NCBI GenBank assembly: GCA_021788645.1
Contig: JAJYKK010000032.1
Span: 1 to 34,078, forward strand
Reading direction: 5' to 3'
DNA length: 34,078 nucleotides
Origin: Pseudomonadota bacterium
Lineage (GTDB): Bacteria > Pseudomonadota > Gammaproteobacteria > Burkholderiales > JAKAFK01
The notes beneath the pieces were generated by a model, which worked only from the letters and a program-made list of their open reading frames with translations, ran no database searches and was not told where the DNA came from. The stretch's first letter is position 1. Every line of letters starts with the position of its first letter. Shown here piece by piece: positions 1 through 9,226 of this stretch. Both the position numbers and the translations under genes were made by a program.

Positions 1-384
1 TCCGAGTACGTCTTTGGGGCTCGCGGCCGGCCGCGCTTCAAAGGCCGGAACCGCCCATTGCATTCGCTCGAAGGCAAGAACAATGTGGCCAACATCCGCT
101 GGAATGCCGATACCGGCTGCGTCACCTGGGGCAAGCTCGCGTTGCCGGTTAAGCTGCCGACGCGGGATCAGGATCCCTATGGCCATGCTGCGCTGAAATC
201 CGAGACGAAGTATTGCCGCTACGCCAAGAAGCCGCTGTCGCAGCGTTGGCACCGCCTCTGTGGGGACGACGTCATCGTGCAGCGGGATTGCTATAGCGCC
301 TTCCTGGCGAAGCACGCCACGGCAGACGGGCACAGTTCGCGTCCCGGCTCGAAGAGGGCTGGGCAGTTGCGGAACCGCTACTAG
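1..384 (+). pseudogene. TnpB-like transposon endonuclease, internally deleted copy 1
   Basis: The reading frame is open from the first base of the window, so the 5' part lies outside. It encodes a TnpB-type segment (RGRPRFKGRN, then WNADTGCVTW) that matches the minus-strand copy at 17.3-18.3 kb almost residue for residue. At the KYCR/YAKKPLSQRWH junction (about base 220) roughly 150 residues present in the other copy are missing, including the two regions I assign to RuvC-I and RuvC-II. The RuvC-III-like QRDCYSAF segment is kept. A 2-base insertion near 328 relative to the other copy changes the frame and causes the stop at 382-384. The product cannot be a nuclease, but the non-coding right end is intact. 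Assignment to the IS200/IS605/IS1341 TnpB group is from motifs and is fairly sure. Confidence 0.75.
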
Positions 385-594
385 AACGCGCGGGAGTGTG
401 CTGGCATCATGAATCGGCAAGCGGATTGCCCAAGGGCAACCCCACGGTGGCGATGCCGTCAGAGTCGATCGCGCGTAAGAAAAGGTTGGTGCGAGGCCTC
501 CACCGGGATGCTGTAGGGATAAACCCCGAGAGCCCGGATGCCCCACGCATGCCTGCCTTTAGAACCCCCTCTTTAGCCATGGGGAGGTTCAGCC
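385..594 (+). ncRNA. Putative omegaRNA-like right end of TnpB-like element, copy 1
   Basis: About 185 bases after the disrupted frame are nearly identical to the corresponding part of the second copy; by eye there are only about nine differences. That is stronger conservation than a dead coding tail would need. The end forms an imperfect hairpin at 562-590 (GAACCCCCT ... GGGGAGGTTC), as expected for an IS200/IS605 right end. In TnpB systems the 3' part of the gene plus the right end is transcribed as the guide (omega) RNA, with the guide taken from flanking DNA. By analogy the guide here would begin near 595. This is inference; no transcript is shown. Confidence 0.5.
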
Positions 595-608
595 TAAGGA
601 GAAAACGC

Positions 609-1115
609 TTGGAGGCAGCACGTTACTACAAATTTCGCGTCGGCATGGCGGCATTGATGATCGCAGGCTTCCCCTTGTATGCCCATGCGAACCCCAAACC
701 CGACACCTTTTCCTTCGGGCATCCCGGAACGGCTGCCAAGGCGGACCGCACGATTCGGATCACGGCGCTCGACACGCTGCGTTTTAGCCCCTCCATCGTC
801 AAGGTGAGGGAGGGGGAGACGGTTCGCTTCGTCGTGACCAATCAGGGCAAACTCATGCACGAATTCGTGCTCGGAGACAAGCGCGCGCAGGTGGCACACG
901 AGGCCGAAATGGAACGGATGGCCGCCATGGGGATGACCATGGACCGCGATCCCAACGGCGTTCCCTTGGCGCCTGGCAAGACGCAGACGCTGGTTTGGAC
1001 ATTCGCCGACAAGCCCGGAACGCTCTACTATGCGTGCCACGAGCCTGGGCACTATGCCGCCGGAATGGTTGGGACTATTCTCGTCGAGCCCGCTGCGTAC
1101 CCGTCGAGGGGGTAG
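609..1115 (+). CDS. Secreted cupredoxin-domain copper protein
   Basis: This gene encodes a 168-residue periplasmic blue-copper-type protein. I chose a TTG start at 609 because AAGGAG lies 7 bases upstream (596-601) and the product then opens with a good signal peptide: a short basic start, the hydrophobic stretch MAALMIAGFPLY, then AHA as a likely cleavage site. An ATG at 645 would cut into it. The single beta-sandwich domain carries type-1 copper ligands: the His in LMHEFVLG, and Cys, His and Met in CHEPGHYAAGM near the C-terminus. A Met-rich loop (MERMAAMGMTM) precedes them. This arrangement resembles CopI-like or plastocyanin-like proteins that bind copper or carry electrons in the periplasm. 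The exact partner is unknown. The TnpB-like right end stops only about 15 bases before the start, so the native promoter may have been replaced. Confidence 0.85.
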   Translation: MEAARYYKFRVGMAALMIAGFPLYAHANPKPDTFSFGHPGTAAKADRTIRITALDTLRFSPSIVKVREGETVRFVVTNQGKLMHEFVLGDKRAQVAHEAEMERMAAMGMTMDRDPNGVPLAPGKTQTLVWTFADKPGTLYYACHEPGHYAAGMVGTILVEPAAYPSRG

Positions 1116-1145
1116 CCGTCCTACCGCGGCATCCGCGCGGTGTAT

Positions 1146-1176
1146 GGCGTCAGGCGGCGGCAGGCCGCCCGACGCC
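1146..1176. terminator. Hairpin between convergent cupredoxin and GH57 genes
   Basis: GGCGTCAGGCGGC and GCCGCCCGACGCC form a 13-bp stem with one mismatch around a 5-base loop. It lies between two convergent genes, so it probably ends transcription from both sides. There is no clear U-run on either strand. Confidence 0.5.
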
Positions 1177-1188
1177 GTCAGGCTGCGG

Positions 1189-2652
1189 CTAGAAATCGTG
1201 GGTCAGAATTTGTTGTGCGCGGGCGCAGATCTCGCGCCCATAATCGACCCAGACCCCTTGCCCCCAATAGCGGTAACAACTCGTCTGCGAGGCCATGAGA
1301 TGGAAGAGGGCGTTGCGGTAGCGATGTTCGTTCGTGGGCATGCCCGGCCGGATCACCTTCTCGTAAAAGAGCGAACTGACCTTCTCCATGGGGCCGAGAA
1401 GGTTTTCGTAACCCCTGACCCAGGAGATATTGTTGGTCCAGCTGCCCCCTTCCATATGGAAGCGATGATCCTCCTCGGCTAGGCTCTTGATGACTGTTTC
1501 CATTTTCTCGTCGCCGCTGCCCGGCTCGAAGCGGTCCCAAATCCGCTTCTGGAATAGAGGCTGAATCACCGGGAAGTCGCTTTCGCTGATACCCAGGGCG
1601 AACAGATGCTCCAGATACTCGGTCGCATTCATGAGGGGTACGTCGGAGCCTGACGATTCCCGCACGACTTCCATGTACTTGGGCGGAAACTCGTTCATCA
1701 TGACGCCGCCGTTTTCGCCGTCGGCGATCTGCGTCACCAGCGGCGGGACTTCGCGGCCGGCGAGCTGCCAGTGCGACAGGCTGCGGGCTTCATACCAGGG
1801 TTGCATCTGTGCCACGAGTTTGGTGTCGCTGCCCTGGGTCTTGATGATGGCGATGATCCGGGCGGTCTCTCCCTTCGAGTTGCGGCACTCCAGCATGTGG
1901 GGGAGATGCCGCTGTTGCGGGTGGGCCCCGGTCTCCGGCAGTTCCACCGTGTGTTCCTGGACGAGCACCCATTGATAGCCGCATTCCTTCAGGGTTTTGA
2001 CGAACTCGTAGGCGAGGTCCGGGTGGTTCGGAATCGCCATCTCCGAGGGCGAGAAGCCGCGCACCCGCGAGAGCGCCTCTAGGCCGAAGATGGCGGCGAA
2101 GTGGTGCTGCCAGGCCTTGATGTGTAGCCGGTAATCCTGGATCGGCGTAGACGGCGCCACGGCGTGACCCCACGGGCATCCCAGCCATTCTGCCGCATGC
2201 CGGTAGCGGGAATCGCAAGTAATGGTTTTTAGGGCGTCGAATACGTCGTTGAGTCCCATTTGGCGCATGCCATGGAGGAGGGTTCCGGAATACTCGAGCA
2301 TGATCCGGGGTTCCTTCCCTTCCGAAAAAAGCTCTGGTATGAACTCGCCCATGCGCTTGTAGCACCAGACGAAGACGGGGGCGTTATGGTTGTCGCCAAT
2401 CCCTTGGTTATCCATCATGTATTTGAGGTTGCTGATAATGGCTGCCGTGCGCAGGTCGCTGCCGCCCGCCGGGATGAGGGGTTGGTGCATGTGCAAGGCG
2501 TTTGCCGCCGCCGCGCGGATGCGTGTGAAGTCGATGCGGCTTTCGGGCAGGAAGACAGGCTTGTCCTTGGCGCGCGCGAGGGTGTCCTCGATCAATTCTT
2601 CCGAGCCGCTGACGTTCGGCAAGCCATCGACGAGTTCAGGGAGTTCGTTCAT
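1189..2652 (-). CDS. Glycoside hydrolase family 57 protein (first of three)
   Basis: A 487-residue cytoplasmic protein (no signal peptide seen) of the GH57 alpha-glucan-active family. The family-typical HMHQP motif is at residues 54-58. GFSPSEMA around residue 204 fits the region of the nucleophile Glu, and DGENGG at 311-316 fits the general-acid Asp region. The C-terminus is aromatic-rich. GH57 members hydrolyse, transfer or branch alpha-1,4-glucans; the sequence does not tell which this one does. It is the last gene of the minus-strand run glgB-pgi-cupin-glgA-GH57, but a 187-base gap containing a hairpin separates it from glgA, so it may have partly separate expression. The ATG start is kept, although the ribosome site is weak. 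Confidence 0.85.
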   Translation of the reverse strand: MNELPELVDGLPNVSGSEELIEDTLARAKDKPVFLPESRIDFTRIRAAAANALHMHQPLIPAGGSDLRTAAIISNLKYMMDNQGIGDNHNAPVFVWCYKRMGEFIPELFSEGKEPRIMLEYSGTLLHGMRQMGLNDVFDALKTITCDSRYRHAAEWLGCPWGHAVAPSTPIQDYRLHIKAWQHHFAAIFGLEALSRVRGFSPSEMAIPNHPDLAYEFVKTLKECGYQWVLVQEHTVELPETGAHPQQRHLPHMLECRNSKGETARIIAIIKTQGSDTKLVAQMQPWYEARSLSHWQLAGREVPPLVTQIADGENGGVMMNEFPPKYMEVVRESSGSDVPLMNATEYLEHLFALGISESDFPVIQPLFQKRIWDRFEPGSGDEKMETVIKSLAEEDHRFHMEGGSWTNNISWVRGYENLLGPMEKVSSLFYEKVIRPGMPTNEHRYRNALFHLMASQTSCYRYWGQGVWVDYGREICARAQQILTHDF

Positions 2653-2670
2653 CGGTCCGTGTGCGGGAAA

Positions 2671-2689
2671 CCCCGGCAGACTGCCGGGG
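2671..2689 (-). terminator. Hairpin between glgA and the GH57 gene
   Basis: CCCCGGC and GCCGGGG form a perfect 7-bp stem around AGACT in the 187-base gap downstream of glgA and 19 bases before the GH57 start. It could reduce read-through from glgA or shape the GH57 leader. No U-run follows, so a full intrinsic terminator is not certain. Confidence 0.35.
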
Positions 2690-2839
2690 AGGGATAGCGC
2701 CCGCCGTCAGGCGGCCTCGCCCGCTTCCTCCATATGGTTGAGTGCTATCTGTAATGGTTGACGGGCCGCCTTGTCCGCGAAGGGACCTCCTTCGGTTGCG
2801 GATGCGCCGGCCGGCCTGTGACCCGGCGCTCTGTCGGGC

Positions 2840-4720
2840 TCACTTGTGGCGGATGTAGTCGTAAACGTTCAGATAATGCTGGCCCGAATGATTCCATGAG
2901 TAGTCTTGACGCATGCCGGCGAGCATCAAGTGCCGGAATTCGGCGGGGTAGGCGTACCACAGGCCGATGGCGCGCTGCAGGGCGGACTCTATCCCGCGCC
3001 CGTCCGAATCGTGAAACACATAACCGTTTCGTTCCTCGGCCGGCCTGCCGGAATAGTCGCGGTCGAATACCGTGTCGGCGAGCCCGCCGACGCCGCGGAC
3101 AATGGGGACGGTGCCGTATTTGAGGCCGATGAGCTGAGTCAGGCCGCAAGGCTCGAAGTTGCTCGGCAGGATGATCATGTCCGATCCCGCATAGATGAGG
3201 TGGGCGAGCCCCTCGTTGTAGCCGATCTCGAGATGGCAATCGGGGTTGTTGTTCAGCTGATTCTTGAGGGCCCAGAAGCTCTGGTTGATGCCCGGATCCG
3301 GACTTGCGCCCAGCAGCACGAATTGCGCCCCGTGGGCCAGCGCATAGAAAATGGCGTGACGAATGAGATGCACCCCCTTCTGTGCGTCGAGTCGGCCGAC
3401 ATAGGCGATGATCGGCTTGTAATCCGTCCTCAGCCAGAGCCGTTCGCGCAGCGCCGCCTTGTTGCGGTATTTCTGGTCGGTCGTGGCGGGCCCATAGTGG
3501 AAGGGGATGTACCGGTCGAGTTCCGGATTCCAGGTGTCGTAGTCCAGACCGTTGAGGATGCCGCCAAACTTCGCGCGATGGCTGTGGAGCACATGCCCGA
3601 GCCCTTGATTCTCCCCGGTGTGCAAGACCTCCCAGGCGTAATGGGGCGAGACGGTCGTGATGAAATTAGAATAGACGATCCCCCCCTTCATAAGGTTGAT
3701 GGCACCCGGATGCGCGTCGTCGCGCAGGCGTGTGCCGTCGAGGAAGTGATGCGGTCGCCCGCCAAGCCCCACGGCGTTCAGCAGGTCGGTCCCGGTGACC
3801 CCCTGATGCTTGAAGTTGTGAATGGTGAAGCACACGCGCTGGCGGTCCATGCCGTTGAATTTATAGATTTCGTACAGCAGGACGGGGACCAGCGCGGTTT
3901 GCCAATCGTGGACATGGATGATGTCGGGGCGCTTGCCGCTCTTCAGCAGGAACTCCAACGCCGCCTTGCTGAAGAAGGCAAAGCGCAGCGCCTCGTCCTT
4001 GAAGCCATAGAACGCACCCCGGTTGAAGAAGTTGTCCTGGGAATGCGGCTCGATGAAAAAACACTTCCGCCCATGCACGAACCCGAACCATACCGAGCAG
4101 TGGACCGACCCACCGTACCAGGGAACCCAGAGGTCCTGGTAGGTCATGGTCAATCCCCAGATCTCTCCGTAATGCATGCAATCGTACTTGGGCAGAATGA
4201 TCTCCACGGCATGGCCGCGGATCTCCAGTTCTCGCGACAATCCGTAGACGACGTCGGCGAGCCCACCCACCTTGGCGACGGGGGCCAGTTCCGATGCAAT
4301 CATGACGACGAACATGTTGGGGATTGCGGGCTGGGCGGGCGGTTGCGCGGGCTCCGGGGCCACCTCGGGTTCGGGTGCCGACGCCATGGCGAGCGTCGCC
4401 CCGGGCGCGGGGAGGGTCTTGACGGGCGCTTCCTCGTGAACCCGCATCGCGTCTTCCGGCGACGCGCCGGCAGCCTCAGGCGGCGGTCCGGCCGGTTCTG
4501 ACCGTTTGCCGGGACGGGGCCGGAGGTCCGCGAGGTCCCCTTTCGGCGGCCGTGCGGCGCGTTTGGGATGCGCGGGTGCCGGGGCGGCGGTTCGGCCCGT
4601 GTCCTTCGCCGAATCGGGGGTCTCCTTGGCGCGCGGATCCTGGCCGGCGATCGTGGCCACCTTGCTGGTCGCGCTCCGCGCTGGGCGGGTGGTTGAGCGC
4701 TTGATCGTGGGCTTAGCCAA
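2840..4720 (-). CDS. glgA: Glycogen synthase (ADP-glucose type, GT5) with long N-terminal extension
   Basis: GlgA transfers glucose from ADP-glucose onto the growing alpha-1,4-glucan chain in the cytoplasm. The GT5 signature is clear: KVGGLADV at about residues 150-157 (ADP-glucose binding), then HDWQTAL, TIHN and, near the C-terminus, SNFEPCGLTQ. The catalytic part begins near residue 136 (NMFVVMIASE). Before it is a Lys/Arg/Ala/Pro-rich low-complexity tail of about 135 residues that is absent from ordinary bacterial GlgA (about 480 residues). The start used is a TTG at 4720, overlapping the cupin stop by 8 bases; its ribosome site is poor. If translation begins further in (for example ATG near residue 92 or 136), the tail would be much shorter or missing. 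Function is sure, the start is not. Confidence 0.9.
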   Translation of the reverse strand: MAKPTIKRSTTRPARSATSKVATIAGQDPRAKETPDSAKDTGRTAAPAPAHPKRAARPPKGDLADLRPRPGKRSEPAGPPPEAAGASPEDAMRVHEEAPVKTLPAPGATLAMASAPEPEVAPEPAQPPAQPAIPNMFVVMIASELAPVAKVGGLADVVYGLSRELEIRGHAVEIILPKYDCMHYGEIWGLTMTYQDLWVPWYGGSVHCSVWFGFVHGRKCFFIEPHSQDNFFNRGAFYGFKDEALRFAFFSKAALEFLLKSGKRPDIIHVHDWQTALVPVLLYEIYKFNGMDRQRVCFTIHNFKHQGVTGTDLLNAVGLGGRPHHFLDGTRLRDDAHPGAINLMKGGIVYSNFITTVSPHYAWEVLHTGENQGLGHVLHSHRAKFGGILNGLDYDTWNPELDRYIPFHYGPATTDQKYRNKAALRERLWLRTDYKPIIAYVGRLDAQKGVHLIRHAIFYALAHGAQFVLLGASPDPGINQSFWALKNQLNNNPDCHLEIGYNEGLAHLIYAGSDMIILPSNFEPCGLTQLIGLKYGTVPIVRGVGGLADTVFDRDYSGRPAEERNGYVFHDSDGRGIESALQRAIGLWYAYPAEFRHLMLAGMRQDYSWNHSGQHYLNVYDYIRHK

Positions 4721-4994
4721 TGTGATAGTGCTTTCTGACCGGTTTTTTGATGTCCCACGTGCACGACAGCCCCGTGGGGAAAGTGGCGAGATCGCCTTGC
4801 GCTATTCTCACCGGCTGGCCGCCGCGAGGGGTCACGACGGCCTCCCCTTCAAGGAAATAGCACGTTTCCGGCACGTCGTAGGTCCACGGAAAAGTGGATA
4901 CGTCCTTTGACCAGATCGGCCATCTCGGCACCTCCAAATCCATGAGCCTGGCTTCCGACGGGCCGTGCTCCAGCGTAATCAGGTTTGTTCGCAT
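4713..4994 (-). CDS. Small cupin-domain protein
   Basis: A 93-residue single-domain cupin. The core ETCYFLEGEAVVTP, then GDLATFP and GLSCTWDI, is typical of the DUF861-type (cupin_3) family, small beta-barrels that in characterised relatives can bind a metal or small ligand. The substrate is unknown. It lies 13 bases after pgi and overlaps the start of glgA, so it is almost certainly co-translated with glycogen-synthesis genes. That suggests a sugar-related or regulatory role, but this is only context. Confidence 0.8.
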   Translation of the reverse strand: MRTNLITLEHGPSEARLMDLEVPRWPIWSKDVSTFPWTYDVPETCYFLEGEAVVTPRGGQPVRIAQGDLATFPTGLSCTWDIKKPVRKHYHIG

Positions 4995-5007
4995 GGCTGT
5001 TCGCGGG

Positions 5008-6660
5008 TTAGTGGGAAGACGGTTTGCGGGCCTTGAAGCGCTCGATCAGCTGCGCGGTCGATGAATCATGGGGCGAGATGTCGCCCTGGCATGCGATATC
5101 GGCCTCGACGACACGCGCGAGTTCCTTGCCGAGCTCCACGCCCCACTGATCGAAGGAATCGATGTTCCATAGGGCGCCCTGCACGAATACCCGGTGCTCG
5201 TAGAATGCGAGCAGCGTGCCGAGGGTCTTGGCGTCGAGCCTCTGGTAAAGGATCGAGTGGGTCGGGCGGTTGCCGGGAAAGATGCGGTGCGGGGTCAGCG
5301 CCGCGATCGCCTCGGGCGAGAGCCCGCGGGTGGCGAGTTCGGCGCGGACCTGTTCGGCGGTCTTGCCGCGCATGAGGGCTTCGGGCTGCGCGAAGAAGTT
5401 GGCGAGCAGGATCTCGTGATGCTTGCCCAAGGGATGCTGGCTTTCGATCGCGGCGAGAAAGTCCGCCGGGATGACCTGCGTGCCCTGGTGGATGAGCTGA
5501 TAGAACGAGTGCTGGCCATTCGTTCCGGCCGCACCCCAGACGACGGGGCACGTGGCGTAATCGACGTCGTCGCCGGCCAGGGTCACGCGCTTGCCGTTGC
5601 TTTCCATGTACAACTGCTGCAAATAGGCGGGCAAATGCTCGAGGTGCTGGTCATAGGGCAGGATCGCCTGCGAGTCGAAGCCGAAGAAATTGGCGTACCA
5701 GAGGGCGATGAGTCCGGCGAGGACGGGGATGTTCCGATCGAGGGGCTCGGTTCGGAAGTGTTCATCCATTTCGTGGGCGCCGCTCAACATCGCCTCGAAA
5801 TGATCCCAGCCGATCCCCAGGGCCAAGGGAAGGCCGATGGCAGACCAGAGGGAATAGCGCCCGCCCACCCAGTCCCAGAATTCGAACATGTGGTTCTCAT
5901 CAATGCCGAAGGCGCGTACCTTCTCGGCATTGGTGGAAACCGCCACGAAATGGCGGGCCACTGCCTGCTCGCTCCCCAGCCTCGCCACCAGCCAATCGCG
6001 CGCCGAATGTGCGTTGGTCAACGTCTCCTCGGTTGTGAACGTCTTCGAGGCGACGACGAAGAGCGTCGTCTCGGGCTCAAGCTGCGCCAGCGTTTCGACG
6101 AGATCGGTGGCATCGACGTTGGACACGAAATGCAGATGCATCCCCGTCTTGACATAGGGCCCTAGCGCACGGGCGGCCATCGCAGGGCCCAGATCGGAGC
6201 CGCCGATGCCGATGTTGACGACATCCGTGATGGTCTTGCCGGTATGGCCCTTCCAGTCGCCGCCGCGCACTTGCTCGGTGAAGGTCCGCATGCGCGAGAG
6301 CACCGCATTGACCTGCGGCATGACGTCCCGGGAGTCCACCAGGATCGGGCGGTTGGAGCGATTGCGCAAGGCCACATGCAGGGCCGGCCGATGCTCCGTC
6401 GCGTTGATCGGCCGGCCGTCGAACATTCGGCCGATGGCCTCGTTGAGCCGGCATTCCGATGCCAAATCGAAGAGACGGGCGAGCGTCTCGACGGTGATTC
6501 GGTTCTTCGAGAAGTCGAACAAAATGTCGTTGAAAAGATACGAGAATGACTGGGCGCGCGCAGGGTCCTGTTCAAACAGGTCGCGCATGTGGATCACGCG
6601 CATCGCCTCATGATGCCGGGCCAAGGCGGCCCAGGCGGGGGATTGGGTCAAACGGCTCAT
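5008..6660 (-). CDS. pgi: Glucose-6-phosphate isomerase
   Basis: Pgi interconverts glucose 6-phosphate and fructose 6-phosphate, feeding gluconeogenic carbon toward glucose 1-phosphate and glycogen. The 550-residue length is normal for the proteobacterial enzyme. The family signatures are present: [25 protein letters not shown] and, near the C-terminus, [11 protein letters not shown]. The ATG at 6660 has a GAGG about 10 bases upstream. It follows glgB by 41 bases and precedes the cupin gene by 13, so it belongs to the glg operon. Confidence 0.97.
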   Translation of the reverse strand: MSRLTQSPAWAALARHHEAMRVIHMRDLFEQDPARAQSFSYLFNDILFDFSKNRITVETLARLFDLASECRLNEAIGRMFDGRPINATEHRPALHVALRNRSNRPILVDSRDVMPQVNAVLSRMRTFTEQVRGGDWKGHTGKTITDVVNIGIGGSDLGPAMAARALGPYVKTGMHLHFVSNVDATDLVETLAQLEPETTLFVVASKTFTTEETLTNAHSARDWLVARLGSEQAVARHFVAVSTNAEKVRAFGIDENHMFEFWDWVGGRYSLWSAIGLPLALGIGWDHFEAMLSGAHEMDEHFRTEPLDRNIPVLAGLIALWYANFFGFDSQAILPYDQHLEHLPAYLQQLYMESNGKRVTLAGDDVDYATCPVVWGAAGTNGQHSFYQLIHQGTQVIPADFLAAIESQHPLGKHHEILLANFFAQPEALMRGKTAEQVRAELATRGLSPEAIAALTPHRIFPGNRPTHSILYQRLDAKTLGTLLAFYEHRVFVQGALWNIDSFDQWGVELGKELARVVEADIACQGDISPHDSSTAQLIERFKARKPSSH

Positions 6661-6701
6661 CGGTGGGCCTCGCTAACGGTGCATTCGACAAAGAACGGGA
6701 G

Positions 6702-8672
6702 TCACGTTTCCAGGCGGGCGCGGGAGGGGTCGGGCGGCGCCGCTTCGTCGCCGCCGGACGCGGGCTCAAGGGCCAGCACGAGGCCGCCCAAGGGGGGCAA
6801 CGTGAATTCCAGCATGTAGGGCAATCCCATCCACGGTGTTTCCTCGGCCGCGATCGGGCCGTTGCGCACATTGCTGCCGGCATAGGCTTCGGCATCGCTG
6901 TTGACGACTTCCCGGTAGACGCCCTTCGCGGGCGCACCGATGCGGTAGTTCCTGCGCGGGACGGGGGTGAAGTTGAGCGCCACGATGACGAATTCGCCGC
7001 TGCGTGCGCGCCGAATATAGCTTAGGACCGATTGGTCGGCGTCATGGCAATCGATCCAGGAGAACCCCTCCTGATTGAAGTCGAGATCATAGAGCGCGGG
7101 CATGTTGCGATAGAGGTGGTTCAGGTCGCGGGAGAGCCGCCGGATGCCCTGATGCCACGGGATGTCGAGCAACGGCCAGTCCAGTTCCTCCTTGACCTGC
7201 CATTCCTTGCCCTGTCCGAATTCGTTCCCCATGAAATTGAGCTTCTTGCCGGCGTAGGTCGCCTGATAGATGAACAGCAGGCGAAGGTTCGCGAACTTTT
7301 GCCAGGCGTCGCCCGGCATCCGGTCGAGGAGCGAGCCCTTCCCGTGCACCACCTCGTCGTGGGACAGCGGGAGAATGAAATTCTCCGTGTAGGAGTAAAG
7401 CTGCGCGAACGTCAGCTCGTTATGGTGGTAGCGGCGATGCACCGGATTCTTGCCCATGTAGCGCAACGTGTCGTTCATCCAGCCCATGTTCCATTTCATC
7501 GAGAAGCCGAGGCCGCCCAGATACACAGGGCGCGAGATCATCGGCCAGGCGGTGGATTCTTCAGCGACCATGAGCGCGCCGCGAAAGGTTTGGCCGACCA
7601 TGACATTGAGTTCGCGCAGGAAGTCGATCGCTTCGAGATTCTCGCGCCCGCCGTACTTGTTGGGGATCCACTGGCCATTGGGGCGCGAGTAGTCGAGATA
7701 GAGCATGGACGCGACCGCGTCCACCCGCAGCCCATCGAAGTGAAATTCCGTCAGCCAGTAGTAGGCGCTGGACATCAGGAAGGTCCGCACCTCGTTGCGT
7801 CCGTAGTTGAACACGTGGGTGCCCCATTCCCGGTGAAAGCCGAGTCGCGGATCCTCGTGCTCGTAAAGCGCCGTGCCATCGAAGCGGGCGAGCGCATGCG
7901 CGTCCGAGGGAAAATGCCCGGGCACCCAATCCAGAATCACACCGATGGAAGCCTGATGGCAGCGGTCGACCAGTTCGCGCAACCCGTCGGGCGTGCCGTA
8001 GCGACTGGTCGGCGCGAAATAGCCGGTGCTCTGGTAGCCCCAGGATTCGTCGAGGGGATGCTCGGTGATGGGCAGCAGTTCGATGTGGGTGTAGCCCATC
8101 TCCTGGACATAGGGGATGAGCTGATCGGCCAGTTCGCCGTAGGACAGGAACCGTCCGTCGGGGCCTCGGCGCCAAGATCCCGGGTGCACCTCATAGATGT
8201 TGAACGGCGCGTGAAGCCAGTCAGTCGAGGCCCTTGCCTCCATCCATCGGGCATCTCGCCAGCGATGCGCGGACGGCCGCGGCACCCTTGAAGCCGTCCC
8301 GGGGCGCACCTCGGTTTCCTGCGCGTAAGGGTCGGCCTTCGCGAGGATCCGTCCGGAGAAGCGATTGCGGATCTCGTATTTGTATAGTGCGCCGGGGAAT
8401 GCGGCAGGGATGAAGAGCGTCCACAAGCCGGTCGAGCCGACCGAGGACATGGCATGCGCGCGCCCGTCCCAACCGTTGAACTCGCCGATGACGCTGACGC
8501 GTTCGGCATTGGGCGCCCACACGGTAAAACGCACGCCCGGCGTGCCGTCGACCTCCATCGGGAGGGCTCCCAGCAGCCGGTAGGCTTGATGCAGCTTCCC
8601 GGTATTAAAGAGGTAGACGTCGTCGCGGTTCAGTTCAGTGGGAAAAGCAGCGCTCTCTTGAGTCTCGTGCAC
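6702..8672 (-). CDS. glgB: 1,4-alpha-glucan branching enzyme
   Basis: GlgB cuts alpha-1,4 chains and re-attaches them through alpha-1,6 links. The 656-residue product has an N-terminal CBM48-like domain ([20 protein letters not shown]) and a GH13 barrel. The catalytic residues lie in [11 protein letters not shown] (nucleophile Asp), VAEESTAWP (acid Glu) and LSHDEVVHG (Asp). I chose a GTG start at 8672 because AAGGCG lies 5 bases upstream and the protein then begins [10 protein letters not shown] before the recognisable fold. A longer reading to 8879 adds only unlikely Arg-rich sequence. The far N-terminal N1 domain found in some GlgB proteins appears absent. It is the first gene of the minus-strand glg operon and is divergent from glgC. 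Confidence 0.95.
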   Translation of the reverse strand: MHETQESAAFPTELNRDDVYLFNTGKLHQAYRLLGALPMEVDGTPGVRFTVWAPNAERVSVIGEFNGWDGRAHAMSSVGSTGLWTLFIPAAFPGALYKYEIRNRFSGRILAKADPYAQETEVRPGTASRVPRPSAHRWRDARWMEARASTDWLHAPFNIYEVHPGSWRRGPDGRFLSYGELADQLIPYVQEMGYTHIELLPITEHPLDESWGYQSTGYFAPTSRYGTPDGLRELVDRCHQASIGVILDWVPGHFPSDAHALARFDGTALYEHEDPRLGFHREWGTHVFNYGRNEVRTFLMSSAYYWLTEFHFDGLRVDAVASMLYLDYSRPNGQWIPNKYGGRENLEAIDFLRELNVMVGQTFRGALMVAEESTAWPMISRPVYLGGLGFSMKWNMGWMNDTLRYMGKNPVHRRYHHNELTFAQLYSYTENFILPLSHDEVVHGKGSLLDRMPGDAWQKFANLRLLFIYQATYAGKKLNFMGNEFGQGKEWQVKEELDWPLLDIPWHQGIRRLSRDLNHLYRNMPALYDLDFNQEGFSWIDCHDADQSVLSYIRRARSGEFVIVALNFTPVPRRNYRIGAPAKGVYREVVNSDAEAYAGSNVRNGPIAAEETPWMGLPYMLEFTLPPLGGLVLALEPASGGDEAAPPDPSRARLET

Positions 8673-9197
8673 GATATCGCCTTGTTGGATGTCTGATGGG
8701 CCGCCCGATAGGCATCTTGCTCGTCCTCGGACGCGCCCGCGGGCCCGGTGTCCGCCCATCGGCGCCGATCCCCGGCGTGCATGGCCTCTGCAGGCGCGGC
8801 CCCGACCTTCCAGGCGTGAATGGGCAAGAGGGTGGCAGGAGAAAGTCTGCTCCGGGAGGCATCGGCGTCCTGGCGGCACTCACGCCGGGGAATCCTCGTT
8901 TCATCAGGCGGTCATTGTTGGTGTTGGTATCGGTTTCGCTTGCGCCCCTTGCACCGCCATCCGGCGGGTTGGCGGTGGACTTCCGGTTGAAGCGGTTCCT
9001 CTCGAGGTAAAGTCCGATGTTTCCGGAAGGCGGGTGTCACCCCCCACCCGGCCACGCCGGCGTTGGCACGTTATTCATAGCACACACTGGCGGACTCCGG
9101 CGCGATTCATCGCGTACCGCATCCACCGGACGCGTCGGGGCGCGCTCGCGTAGCAGCGCGGCCGGCTCGGCTGTGGTCGCATGGCCATCATTCTGAA

Positions 9198-9226
9198 TTC
9201 ATAGTACTACAATTTTATTTAGGCAA
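9198..9226 (-). promoter_or_regulatory. Sigma-70-like promoter toward glgB
   Basis: Read on the minus strand, TTGCCT (9226-9221) and TATGAA (9203-9198) are separated by exactly 17 bases, inside the most AT-rich part of the gap. The -35 box lies within one arm of the 9217-9308 inverted repeat, so a regulator bound there could control it. Confidence 0.5.

Noticed and set aside
396..608. Longer N-terminus for the cupredoxin starting at ATG 396
   Set aside because: That part is the TnpB-like right end shared with copy 2; a TTG at 609 with AAGGAG and a signal peptide explains the gene better.
2906..4501. Long open frame antisense to glgA
   Set aside because: It lies fully opposite a certain glgA; GC-rich DNA gives long antisense frames. 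No domain or ribosome site.
8696..9010. Possible 104-residue protein upstream of glgB
   Set aside because: Pro/Gly/Arg-rich, no ribosome site, no recognisable domain, and it lies in the divergent control region.
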